From positions 669,607 to 733,606 of the forward strand of contig NZ_KE159707.1 of the NCBI RefSeq assembly GCF_000403435.2: a DNA stretch of 64,000 bases. Reading direction: 5' to 3'. The notes under the pieces are model-generated. The model was not told the DNA's origin. It did not search any database and saw nothing but the letters and a program-made list of their open reading frames with translations. Made by a program: the position numbers and the translations under genes. Origin of the DNA: Oscillibacter sp. 1-3. GTDB taxonomy: Bacteria; Bacillota; Clostridia; Oscillospirales; Oscillospiraceae. This document shows, in pieces, positions 7,963 through 15,951 of the stretch; the stretch's first letter is position 1; each line of letters starts with the position of its first letter.

Positions 7963-8715
7963 TCAGTTCTTCCGCAAGAACTCCGCCGCCAGCGCCGCGT
8001 AGGACTCCGCCCCTCGGGAGGTGCGGTCATAGGCGCTGATGGGCTTTCCGTGGCTGGGGGCCTCGGAGAGGCGGACGTTCCGGGGAATGACGGTGGCGTA
8101 TACCTTGCCGGGGAAGTAGTGCTTGACCTCCTCCGCCACCTGGAGGGAGAGGTTGGTCCGCCCGTCGAACATGGTCAGCAGCACGCCCTCCATCTCCAGC
8201 TGGGGGTTCAGGGAGCGGCGGACAATGCGCACGGTGTTCATCAGGTCGCTGAGGCCCTCCAGGGCGAAGTACTCCCCCTGTACCGGCACCAAAATGGCGT
8301 CGGCGGCGCAGAGGGCGTTCACCGTCAGCAGCTCCAGGGAGGGGGGGCAGTCGATGAAGAGATAGTCGTAGCGGCCGCTGATCTGATGCAGGGCCTCCCG
8401 CAGCAAAAATTCCCGGCGCTCCATACCGATCATCTCGATGCCCGCCCCGGCCAGCGCCTTATTGGAGGGCAGCACATCGCCGTATCTGGTATGTACCAGG
8501 GCGGATTCGGCGGGGATCTCCCCAATCAGCACGTCGTAAATCCCCTTGGAGACGGTCTTGTCCACCCCCATGCCGGAGGTGGAGTTGGCCTGGGGATCAA
8601 AGTCGCACAGAAGTACCTTTTTCCCCACCTCGGTGAGGGCGGCGGAGAGATTGACACAGGTGGTGGTCTTGCCCACTCCGCCCTTTTGATTGACAATTGC
8701 GATTATTTTTGCCAC
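7963..8715 (-). CDS. parA: ParA (Soj) chromosome partitioning ATPase
   Basis: Deviant-Walker ATPase that works with ParB/parS. GTG 8715 is chosen because VAKIIAIVNQKGGVGKTT begins there, with AGGTG upstream; this gives 250 residues, the usual Soj size, whereas the open frame extends 26 codons further without homology. Visible motifs are KGGVGKTTT (about residues 11-19), CDFDPQANST, LFIDCPPSLELLTVNAL and a C-terminal PRNVRLSEAPSHGKPI block typical of Soj. It is the first gene of parA-parB-coiled coil-orf-serS. Confidence 0.96.
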   Translation of the reverse strand: MAKIIAIVNQKGGVGKTTTCVNLSAALTEVGKKVLLCDFDPQANSTSGMGVDKTVSKGIYDVLIGEIPAESALVHTRYGDVLPSNKALAGAGIEMIGMERREFLLREALHQISGRYDYLFIDCPPSLELLTVNALCAADAILVPVQGEYFALEGLSDLMNTVRIVRRSLNPQLEMEGVLLTMFDGRTNLSLQVAEEVKHYFPGKVYATVIPRNVRLSEAPSHGKPISAYDRTSRGAESYAALAAEFLRKN

Positions 8716-8906
8716 GGAGGCACCTACTTTCCAAACTCCAGGCGGACCGCGCCTGTTTCTGTCTGCCGCCAACAGGGATGGGCGGGGTATCATACGAAAT
8801 CATTATAACAGGGGAGAACATCCCTTGCAAGGTTAAATATGCAAAATGTGATATAAATTTGAAGAAAGGGGAGAGAGAAAAGAGGGGGCAGGCAGGCGGA
8901 GGGGAA

Positions 8907-8922
8907 TGTTTCACGTGAAACA
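8907..8922. promoter_or_regulatory. parS centromere site 2
   Basis: TGTTTCACGTGAAACA occurs again, here inside a perfect 20-bp palindrome (8905-8924). It sits upstream of parA, between parA and the GH13 gene. Confidence 0.94.
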
Positions 8923-8967
8923 TTCAGCGGCGGCCCCGGAACCGAAGTCCCAGGGCCGCCGTGCCGG

Positions 8968-10851
8968 TCAGATTTCAGATGTGTCCGCCAGCAGGAAGCC
9001 GGTGAGGGGAGGGAGGGTCAGCTCCAGCGTTCCGCCCGACGGAGAGAGCCGCTGTCCGGTGAGCAGGTCCTCCGCCAAACCTGCGGACCAGGGGAGGGAG
9101 AGGGTTCGGACCTCCTGAGAGGCGTTGACTGCCGTGGTCAGCCGCTCCGACTCCGCCTCCCGGGCAAAGGCCAGCAGAGGACCGGCGGCGTGGAGCCAGC
9201 GGAGGCTCCCTGTCCGCAGGGATCTCCGATCCCGCCGCAGGCGGCCCAGGCGGCGGAACCAGTCCAGCAGCTCCAGGTCCTCACCGCCCCAGGGGTAGGC
9301 GCCCCGGTTGAAGGGGTCCTCAAAGCCCTCCATCCCGGCCTCGTCGCCGTAGTACACCGTGGGGGCGCCGGGAAAGGTGAAGAGGACCAGAGCGGCCAGC
9401 CGCAGCCGCCGGAGGCCCCGGTCCCGCTCGCCGGAGGAGAGGCGGTAACGGGCCCGGTCCTCCTTGCGCTCCAAAAGCACGTCGGCTCCCAGCACCGTCA
9501 GCACCCGGGGGGTGTCGTGGGTGCCCAGGAAATTCATGGCGGAGTAAAAGGCGGCGGGGGGATAGTTCTCCCGCAGGGTCTCCATGGCGTCCTGAAACCG
9601 CTCCGCCTGTTCCTGCCGGAGATACTCCAGCAAAGAGGTGCGGAAGGGGTAGTTCATCACGCCGTGAAGCTCCCGGCCCAGCAGATACCGCCGCCGCCGG
9701 GAGTAGGCCACCTTGGTGCTGGCGTCCTCCCAGACCTCGCCCAGGAGGAAGGCGTCTGGAAAGTCCCGGTCCATGACGGCGCGGATCTTTTCAATGAACC
9801 AATCCGGCAGCTCGTCGGCCACATCCAGCCGCCAGCCGCTGGCGCCTGCCCGGAGCCAGCGGCGGATAATGGAGTCCTGCCCCTCTATTATATAATGTAT
9901 ATAGCTGGGGCTCTCCTCCCGGACGGCGGGCAGGGTGCGGATGCCCCACCAGGCGTCATAGTCCGCCGGCCAGGGGTGGAAGGAGAACCAGTCGGCGTAG
10001 GGGCTGTCCTGGCTCTGGGCCGCGCCCAGAGTGGGGTAAAAGCCGTCCTCGTTAAAATAGAGGCTCTGGGAGCCGGTGTGGTTGAACACGCCGTCCAAAA
10101 TCACCCGAATATTCAGCGCCCTGGCCTTGGCGCACAGCTCCCGGAAATCCTCCTCCGTCCCCAGCATGGGGTCAATTTTGGAGTAGTCCGCCGTGTTGTA
10201 GCGGTGGTTGGAGGCGGACTCGAAGATGGGGCAGAGATACAGCGTGGACACGCCCAGGTCCGCCAGATGGGGGAGCTGGGCGGTGATGCCCGCCAGGGAG
10301 CCGCCGAAGAAATCCCGGTTCCGCACCTCCCCGTCCGGATCGGGACGCCACTCCGGCGCGTCCGCCCAATTCTCGTGGACCCAGCGGTTTCCCACCATGC
10401 CGGCGGGATTTGGGACTGCCAGGCGGGAGAAGCGATCTGGGAAAATTTGGTATGAGATACCCTCCCCGAACCATTGAGGCGTCGGAGTTTCCTCATAAAC
10501 CGTCAGCTGCCAGGGCTCCACCAGACCGTCGTGGCGGTAGCCGGTGCAGTCCAGAATGCAGCCGGAACCGTCGTCCCGCCAGAAGCGGAAATGATACCAG
10601 ACCAGCTCCGGCTCTCCTGGGGCGAGGACCGTCCCGGAAAAGCGGACGCGGTCTCCCTCCGGGCCGCCGCAGGCGAATTCAATGTGCGCCTCCGATCCGG
10701 AAAATTCTCCCAGCAGGACAATGGCGCAGTGCTGGAAGCCCTCGGAGGCCAGAGGACGGCAGTGGAAGGTTACGCTTTGGCCGCAGGGGACGGCGCCGAA
10801 GGGGGTCTTGCACAGGTCGTGGCGGGGGTCAAAGACGAAGGGCTCACTCAT
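8968..10851 (-). CDS. GH13 alpha-glycosidase (neopullulanase/cyclomaltodextrinase type)
   Basis: Hydrolyses alpha-1,4/1,6-glucans or maltodextrins in the cytoplasm (no signal peptide). The 627 residues comprise an N-terminal Ig-like CBM34-type domain (about 1-115), the (beta/alpha)8 barrel and a C-terminal beta domain. Conserved regions are present in order: DGVFNHTG, GWRLDVADE (catalytic Asp nucleophile), LLGEVWEDA (acid/base Glu) and FLGTHDTPR (transition-state Asp). ATG 10851 follows AAGGAGTTTTTCC. It stands alone between parA and mrdA; no sugar transporter accompanies it. The exact substrate cannot be decided. Confidence 0.9.
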   Translation of the reverse strand: MSEPFVFDPRHDLCKTPFGAVPCGQSVTFHCRPLASEGFQHCAIVLLGEFSGSEAHIEFACGGPEGDRVRFSGTVLAPGEPELVWYHFRFWRDDGSGCILDCTGYRHDGLVEPWQLTVYEETPTPQWFGEGISYQIFPDRFSRLAVPNPAGMVGNRWVHENWADAPEWRPDPDGEVRNRDFFGGSLAGITAQLPHLADLGVSTLYLCPIFESASNHRYNTADYSKIDPMLGTEEDFRELCAKARALNIRVILDGVFNHTGSQSLYFNEDGFYPTLGAAQSQDSPYADWFSFHPWPADYDAWWGIRTLPAVREESPSYIHYIIEGQDSIIRRWLRAGASGWRLDVADELPDWFIEKIRAVMDRDFPDAFLLGEVWEDASTKVAYSRRRRYLLGRELHGVMNYPFRTSLLEYLRQEQAERFQDAMETLRENYPPAAFYSAMNFLGTHDTPRVLTVLGADVLLERKEDRARYRLSSGERDRGLRRLRLAALVLFTFPGAPTVYYGDEAGMEGFEDPFNRGAYPWGGEDLELLDWFRRLGRLRRDRRSLRTGSLRWLHAAGPLLAFAREAESERLTTAVNASQEVRTLSLPWSAGLAEDLLTGQRLSPSGGTLELTLPPLTGFLLADTSEI

Positions 10852-10995
10852 GGAAAAACTCCTTGTTTCAAAATGGGGGAATCAACATTGTCAGAAGCTG
10901 CACCAATCCGCGCCCTGCCGCCTATTTCCGGAGTCTGTTTTCAAACCGGCGAAAGCCGGCTCAAGGCGTCTTTTCCCGCGGGGACTGGTTCAACG

Positions 10996-11009
10996 CCTGT
11001 GAATACAGG
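10996..11009. repeat. Small hairpin repeat CTGTGAATACAG, copy 1
   Basis: CCTGTGAATACAGG is a 5-bp stem with GAAT loop in the 221-bp spacer between mrdA and the GH13 gene. The 12-mer core recurs at 51382 and 63667, each time between genes. Confidence 0.5.
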
Positions 11010-11072
11010 TTTTAAGGTATGCGCTTGGGCGCCTGCGAACAGGCCATACAGCTTCTTAAACGTGCGGAGGGG

Positions 11073-13331
11073 TCAGGGAAGCAGATGGTTTTCCCCGGTG
11101 ACGGCGGTCTCGGCCTCGTCGGGGATGAAGTAGGCGTTGATGACGTTGACGGCCGTGGAGGCCAGCTGTGCGCCGGAGTTGCCCTGCTCAATGACCAGAG
11201 CGACGGCGATCTCCGGCTCGTCGTAGGGGGCGAAGCAGACGAACACGCCGTTGTTGGTGATGTTGGCGCCCAGCTGGGCGGTGCCGGTCTTGGCGCCGGC
11301 ATCCACCACGCAATTGCGGAAATAGGGCGCCAGGGTGCTGGTGGTCAGGTTGTGCATGCCGGTTTTGACGGCGTCCAGTGTGGCGTCGCTGATCTCAATG
11401 ACGTTGGAGGGCTCCTTGCTGCCCGTGGCCACCACCTGGGAGTTGTCGTAGGTCTTGGCGGTTTTCAGCAGATGGGCGTCATAGTGCCTGCCGCCGGAGA
11501 CCAGGGTGGCCATATAGTTGGCGATCTGAAGGGGGGTGAAGAGGTTGTGGCCCTGGCCGATGGCGGCCTGGACAGTGTCGCCGCCGTACCAGATCTCGCC
11601 CCGGGCCTCCTTTTCCTCCGGACCCGCCACCAGGCCGGGGTTGTCGCCGATCTCAATGCCCGTGCTCTTTCCAAAGCCGAAGGCGTCGGCGTACTCTTCG
11701 ATCTTCTCGATCCCCAGGCGGTAGCCCATCTCATAGAAGAAGGTGTTGCAGGAGGCGGTGACGGCCTGGGTCACGTTGAGCCGCCCGTGGCCGCCGCGGT
11801 TCCAGCACCACCAGCCCCACTCGCCGGTGCCGGCAACAATGTCCGGATAGCGCCAGTAGCCGGTGTCCAGAATCCGCTCGTTCAGGGTTACCACGCCCTC
11901 CTCCAGGGCCGCCACCGCAATCATGGGCTTGTAGGTGGAGCCGGGGGAGTAGCGGCCTGTGGTGGCCCGGTTCATCAGGGGGCGGGACTCGTCGCTGTTC
12001 AGCTGGCCCCGGTAGGCGCTGTCCTGAATATAGGCGGAGAGGTCGTAGGTGGGATAGGAGACCAGAGCCAGCACCTCGCCGCTGCCCACCTTCACCACCG
12101 CCAGCCCTGCGCCGCGGGTGGTGTTGCCGTCCTTTTCGCTCATGGCGGAGACAGTGGCGGCCAGGGCCTCCTCCGCCACCTGCTGGAATTTCAGGTCGAT
12201 GGTCAGCTCCACGTTGTAGCCGGGCTGGGGGTCGCGGGTGTAGTACTCGCCGGTGATCTTTCCGTCGCTGTTGACGGAGACCACCCGCCGCCCGTCGGTG
12301 CCCCGGAGATAGTCCTCAAAAGCAGCCTCCGCGCCGGAGCGGCCAATGGTATCGTCGCCGTTGTACCCCTTGGCCCGCAGGGCCTCCAGGTCGTCCTCGG
12401 CGTAGATGGGGCCCACCATGCCCAGGATGTGGGGAGCGGCGGAGGTCTCGATCTCCCGGGCGTAGGAGCTGGTGACCTTGGCGCCGGAGTAGCCGCCGTC
12501 GTTAATCAGGGAGATGAACTCCATGTCGATGTCCTCCGCCAGAATGTAGGCCACGGTGTTGACCAGGCGGCGGAGGTACAGCTCGTACTGGATGCCCAGC
12601 ACCAGCCGGGCCTCCCCCAGGGAGAGGGAGGGGGAGAGGCCGAAATCCTCACGCATCCACTCCAGCAGGGTCTGAGGGGTGATGCCCGCGCCGGTGAGGA
12701 GCGTGGCGGTGAGGTGCTTGGTGGAGAGAAGATCCAGCAGCTCCTCCCCCAGCTGCCGCTGCCGCGCGGCCTCCTGCTCCTCCGTCAGCTCGCCCTCGGG
12801 CTCCGGGAGCACCGGCAGGGGCGGGTCGTCCGCATTACGGGGGGCCACCGTCTCCGGGCGCTGGAGAAGGTAGGCGGTCAGAGCCTCCCGGGAGGGCTTC
12901 AGGTCCTTGAGGTAGGAGAGGAAGCGGCTTTTGAGCACCGGGTCCCCCAGCTGGTCCAGGGTGTAGGTATAGGGCAGGCGGCGGGAGATGGGCAGGTTTT
13001 CGATCCACTCCACGCCGTTGGCCTGGCATAATTGAATCAGGCGGAGGATGGCCTCGTTCTGGTCCTCGCCCTCTTTCAGAAGGCTGGGGTCGAAGGTCAG
13101 GTTGTAGGTGGAGCGGTTGGATACCAGGGTCCGGCCGTTGCGGTCGGTGATGATGCCCCGGGAGGCCTCCACCGTCTCCGGCCGGAGGATGGAGTGGACG
13201 GACTGGGTGGCGTAGTCCTGGTAGTGAACCACCTGGACGCTGTACAAAACGCCCAGGTAGACCAGCAGGACGGCCACCAGAAAGGCCCCCAGAACGTAGA
13301 GGCGGAGGCTGCGGGATTCGTGTTGATCCAT
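11073..13331 (-). CDS. mrdA: Penicillin-binding protein 2 (MrdA), elongation transpeptidase
   Basis: Class B PBP that cross-links peptidoglycan in the elongasome. ATG 13331 (MDQHESRSLRL) has AAAAGGAGTTCCT upstream, giving 752 residues; codons before it are spurious. A transmembrane anchor (about residues 10-32), the PBP dimer domain (ASRGIITDRNGRTLVSN), and the transpeptidase motifs SPGSTYKPM (Ser about 462), ASCN (about 526) and AKTGTAQ (about 680) are visible. It follows mreD by 19 bases, the standard mreC-mreD-mrdA order. A long insert (about residues 140-200) precedes the catalytic domain. Confidence 0.95.
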   Translation of the reverse strand: MDQHESRSLRLYVLGAFLVAVLLVYLGVLYSVQVVHYQDYATQSVHSILRPETVEASRGIITDRNGRTLVSNRSTYNLTFDPSLLKEGEDQNEAILRLIQLCQANGVEWIENLPISRRLPYTYTLDQLGDPVLKSRFLSYLKDLKPSREALTAYLLQRPETVAPRNADDPPLPVLPEPEGELTEEQEAARQRQLGEELLDLLSTKHLTATLLTGAGITPQTLLEWMREDFGLSPSLSLGEARLVLGIQYELYLRRLVNTVAYILAEDIDMEFISLINDGGYSGAKVTSSYAREIETSAAPHILGMVGPIYAEDDLEALRAKGYNGDDTIGRSGAEAAFEDYLRGTDGRRVVSVNSDGKITGEYYTRDPQPGYNVELTIDLKFQQVAEEALAATVSAMSEKDGNTTRGAGLAVVKVGSGEVLALVSYPTYDLSAYIQDSAYRGQLNSDESRPLMNRATTGRYSPGSTYKPMIAVAALEEGVVTLNERILDTGYWRYPDIVAGTGEWGWWCWNRGGHGRLNVTQAVTASCNTFFYEMGYRLGIEKIEEYADAFGFGKSTGIEIGDNPGLVAGPEEKEARGEIWYGGDTVQAAIGQGHNLFTPLQIANYMATLVSGGRHYDAHLLKTAKTYDNSQVVATGSKEPSNVIEISDATLDAVKTGMHNLTTSTLAPYFRNCVVDAGAKTGTAQLGANITNNGVFVCFAPYDEPEIAVALVIEQGNSGAQLASTAVNVINAYFIPDEAETAVTGENHLLP

Positions 13332-13350
13332 AGGAACTCCTTTTGGGCGG

Positions 13351-13863
13351 TCAGTCGTCGGGATGGGTGCGGCGGAATACCGCCCGGAACAGCAGCGTGA
13401 CGGGGATGCTCCAGGGCAGGGCGACGCAGAACTCCCGCAGGGCCACAAAGGCCCCGGCCTCCCAGGCGGCCTTGCCCCGGCTCCAGAGGACGAAGCAGGC
13501 GAAGCCGTCCGTCAGGGCGAAGGCGATGGCGGCGGCGGCAAGGGAGCAGAGGAATCCGGGACGCAGGATGCTGTGGGAGAGAAGGGAGGACAAGAGCCCA
13601 GCCAGGGGGAACACCAGCGTGTAAAAGCAGGGAATGGGAGCCGGCAGCAGCAGGTCGCAGGTCACGCCCACCGCCAGGGCGAAGAGCGTGCCCGCAGCGG
13701 GGCTTTCCCAGGTGGCGGGAATGGACGCCAGCAGCGGGCAGATAAAGGGGATCACGCCCCAGAGCGTGAAGCGCTGGAAAACGGCGCCCTGCACCGTCAG
13801 GCACAGCACGGCGGCGGCGGAATAGAGGAACCATTTGAAAATCGTCTCGTTTCGTGCCAGCAC
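13351..13863 (-). CDS. mreD: MreD rod-shape protein
   Basis: Polytopic membrane subunit of the elongasome. The 170 residues form about five hydrophobic helices with the family pattern near the start (FLYSAAAVLCLTVQGAVFQRF) and a C-terminal helix ending in charged residues. GTG 13863 is the first usable start after the mreC gene. It is the middle gene of mreC-mreD-mrdA. Sequence conservation is weak in this family, so position carries much of the evidence. Confidence 0.85.
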   Translation of the reverse strand: MLARNETIFKWFLYSAAAVLCLTVQGAVFQRFTLWGVIPFICPLLASIPATWESPAAGTLFALAVGVTCDLLLPAPIPCFYTLVFPLAGLLSSLLSHSILRPGFLCSLAAAAIAFALTDGFACFVLWSRGKAAWEAGAFVALREFCVALPWSIPVTLLFRAVFRRTHPDD

Positions 13864-14002
13864 GGGCGCACCGTCCTCTCAGGTGGAAATTGCCCCGTTC
13901 TGCCGGCGGGAAGGGCCGCAGAGGGGCGCCGGGGTCTCAGGGAAAAGCGGGGCTTTGGGGCCTTGTCTGCCAAAGGGCGTTCAAGGCCTGGGAATACAGC
14001 TC

Positions 14003-14842
14003 TCAGGTGACAATGTCAAAGGACTTGATGACAAAGACCTCCGTCAGGGAGGAGAGGTCCGCCGCGGGAGTCAAAATGGCATAGGATGCGGCGCCGGAGT
14101 CGTCCACCAGGATCTCCTCCACCGTGCCGATGACAAGGCCTGAGGGATAGTAGCCGCCCAGGCCCGAGGTCTGCACCAGATCGCCGGTGAGCAGCTGGCA
14201 CCCGGCGGGCAGAAACTCCAGCCGCAGCCGGCTCTCCTCCATCAGGGAGAAATTCCCCACGGCCAGGGCCAGATCCTTGGTGCGGAACACCTGGGCGCCC
14301 AGGGAGGTGTCCGTGTCCACAATGGTCAGCACAGTGCACCAGTTCAGCCCCACCTCCCGGACCACGCCCACCAGGCTGCCGGCGCCGTCGATCACCGCAT
14401 CGCCGCTCTCCACGCCGTGACTGGTGCCCTTGTTCAGCGTCAGGGAGGAGGTCCAGTTGGTCACAGACCGCTCCGTAATCATGGCGCTCTCTAGCTCTAG
14501 GTCCCGCCGCTGCTTGCGCAGCTCCAGAGCGTCGCGCAGGACCTCGTTCTCCTTGCTGTCGTCCTCCGCCTGGCGGAGGTCTGCCTCCAGCTCGGCAATG
14601 CGCTTGCGCAGGGCGTCGTTCTCCTCCAGAAGATCCGTGGTGTCCCGGTAGTAATTCTGCTTGTCATTGAACCAGGCGGCCACGGCGGTATAGGCCGAGC
14701 GAAAGGGAGACACCAGGACATTCACCGCGTTCACCAACGGGGCGGAGGTGGTGCTGAAATAGGACATCAGCGCCAGCGCCACGGAGATGACCGCTCCGGC
14801 AAACAAAATCCAAAGACCGTTGTTTTTCAGAAAATCTTTCAA
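14003..14842 (-). CDS. mreC: MreC rod-shape protein
   Basis: Extracytoplasmic scaffold of the cell-elongation machinery. The 279 residues show a TTG start (TTG 14842, with GAGGA 8 bases upstream), one transmembrane helix (about 8-28), a coiled coil (about 63-105) and the paired beta-barrel domain with ESGDAVIDGAGSLVGVVREVG and LVQTSGLGGYYPSGLVIG. maf ends 17 bases upstream. mreB, which normally precedes mreC, is absent from this locus. Confidence 0.93.
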   Translation of the reverse strand: MKDFLKNNGLWILFAGAVISVALALMSYFSTTSAPLVNAVNVLVSPFRSAYTAVAAWFNDKQNYYRDTTDLLEENDALRKRIAELEADLRQAEDDSKENEVLRDALELRKQRRDLELESAMITERSVTNWTSSLTLNKGTSHGVESGDAVIDGAGSLVGVVREVGLNWCTVLTIVDTDTSLGAQVFRTKDLALAVGNFSLMEESRLRLEFLPAGCQLLTGDLVQTSGLGGYYPSGLVIGTVEEILVDDSGAASYAILTPAADLSSLTEVFVIKSFDIVT

Positions 14843-14859
14843 TTCCTAAGTCCTCATTC

Positions 14860-15438
14860 CTAATTCAAAAGAAGAACGCCGAACTTCTCCAGCATCCGGC
14901 TCAGCCGCAGGACGGGGAGGCCCATGACGTTGAAAAAGTCGCCGTCCAGCCGCTCCACCAGCAGCGCCCCCTTGCCCTGGACCCCGTAGGCCCCGGCCTT
15001 GTCCATGGGCTCGCCGGTTTGGATATAGGCCAGCAGCTCCCGCCGGGAGGCAGGGCGGAAGTACACGTCCGTGGACTCGGACTCCGTGAGGCAGCTGTCC
15101 CCCTGCCGGACGGTGACGCCGGTGCAGACGGTGTGCCGCCGCCCCTGGAGGGCGGTGAGCATCCGCAGGGCGTCCGCCTCGTCCGCGGGCTTGCCCAGCC
15201 GCTGGCGGTCCAGAAAGACCATGGTGTCGGCGGTGATGACGATCTCCTCCGGTGTGCACAGGGCCGCGGCCGCGTCCGCCTTCCCCCGGGAGATATGGGC
15301 CACCACCTCCGGCGGCGTCAGCCCCTCGGGAAAGGTCTCGTCCGCCTCCGGCACCCGGACGTCGAAATCCGCAATGCCGATGCGGCGCAGAAGCTCCTGC
15401 CGCCGGGGGGAGGCGGAGGCCAGTACGATGTTTGCCAC
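14860..15438 (-). CDS. maf: Maf/YceF-type nucleoside triphosphate pyrophosphatase
   Basis: House-cleaning pyrophosphatase acting on dTTP/UTP and modified nucleotides; also linked to septum formation. The 192 residues begin with IVLASASPRRQELLRRIG, the nucleotide-binding block, followed by PEADETFPEG, ITADTMVFLDRQRLGKP and GAYGVQGKGALLVERLDGDFFNVMGLP. Length and motif order match the family. It lies between dut and mreC, as in many Firmicutes (maf beside mre genes). Confidence 0.95.
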   Translation of the reverse strand: MANIVLASASPRRQELLRRIGIADFDVRVPEADETFPEGLTPPEVVAHISRGKADAAAALCTPEEIVITADTMVFLDRQRLGKPADEADALRMLTALQGRRHTVCTGVTVRQGDSCLTESESTDVYFRPASRRELLAYIQTGEPMDKAGAYGVQGKGALLVERLDGDFFNVMGLPVLRLSRMLEKFGVLLLN

Positions 15439-15450
15439 AGCGCCGCCCTC

Positions 15451-15882
15451 CTATCTCCCCGTAGAGCCGAAGCCGCCCCGGTCGGGACCCTCCAGCCGCT
15501 CCACCCGGGTGAACTTCAGCGGAGGCTGATTCTGCATGATCCGGAACTGGCAGATGCGGGCGTTCAGCTCCACCGTCACGTCCCGGGTGGCGTAGACCGG
15601 GAGGAACCACTGGTCGTTGTCCCCGCGGTAGGTATAATCCACGATGCCCATGGAGTTGGCCTGGAGGAGGCCGTAATGCTTAAACGTGGAGCTGCGGGGC
15701 ACCACGTGGGCCTCGTACCCCTGCGGCAGGGCGATGGCCACGCCCAGGGGGATGAGCCGGAATTCCCCGGCCTTCATCGTCACTTCCTCCGCGGCATGGA
15801 GGTCAATCCAGTCGGATTTCCCCGCCACATAGCACAGCTCGTCAATCTGGTCTGTAAAATATTTTACCTTCAATTCTTCCAT
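15451..15882 (-). CDS. dut: dUTP diphosphatase
   Basis: Trimeric dUTPase that turns dUTP into dUMP, keeping uracil out of DNA. The 143 residues carry the trimeric motifs: VVPRSSTFKHYGL (with PRSS), NSMGIVDYTYRGD with the catalytic Asp, ARICQFRIM, and the C-terminal arm DRGGFGSTG. ATG 15882 is preceded by TTGGAGTATTACA. The protein resembles the clostridial variant in which the substrate-contact Tyr lies in IVDYTYRGD. Twelve bases separate it from maf, indicating one transcript. Confidence 0.95.
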   Translation of the reverse strand: MEELKVKYFTDQIDELCYVAGKSDWIDLHAAEEVTMKAGEFRLIPLGVAIALPQGYEAHVVPRSSTFKHYGLLQANSMGIVDYTYRGDNDQWFLPVYATRDVTVELNARICQFRIMQNQPPLKFTRVERLEGPDRGGFGSTGR

Positions 15883-15951
15883 TGTAATACTCCAATTCAG
15901 TAAATGCCTTGCATTTTTTGCGGCGCAGCATACAAAACGGGTTTGATCCCC

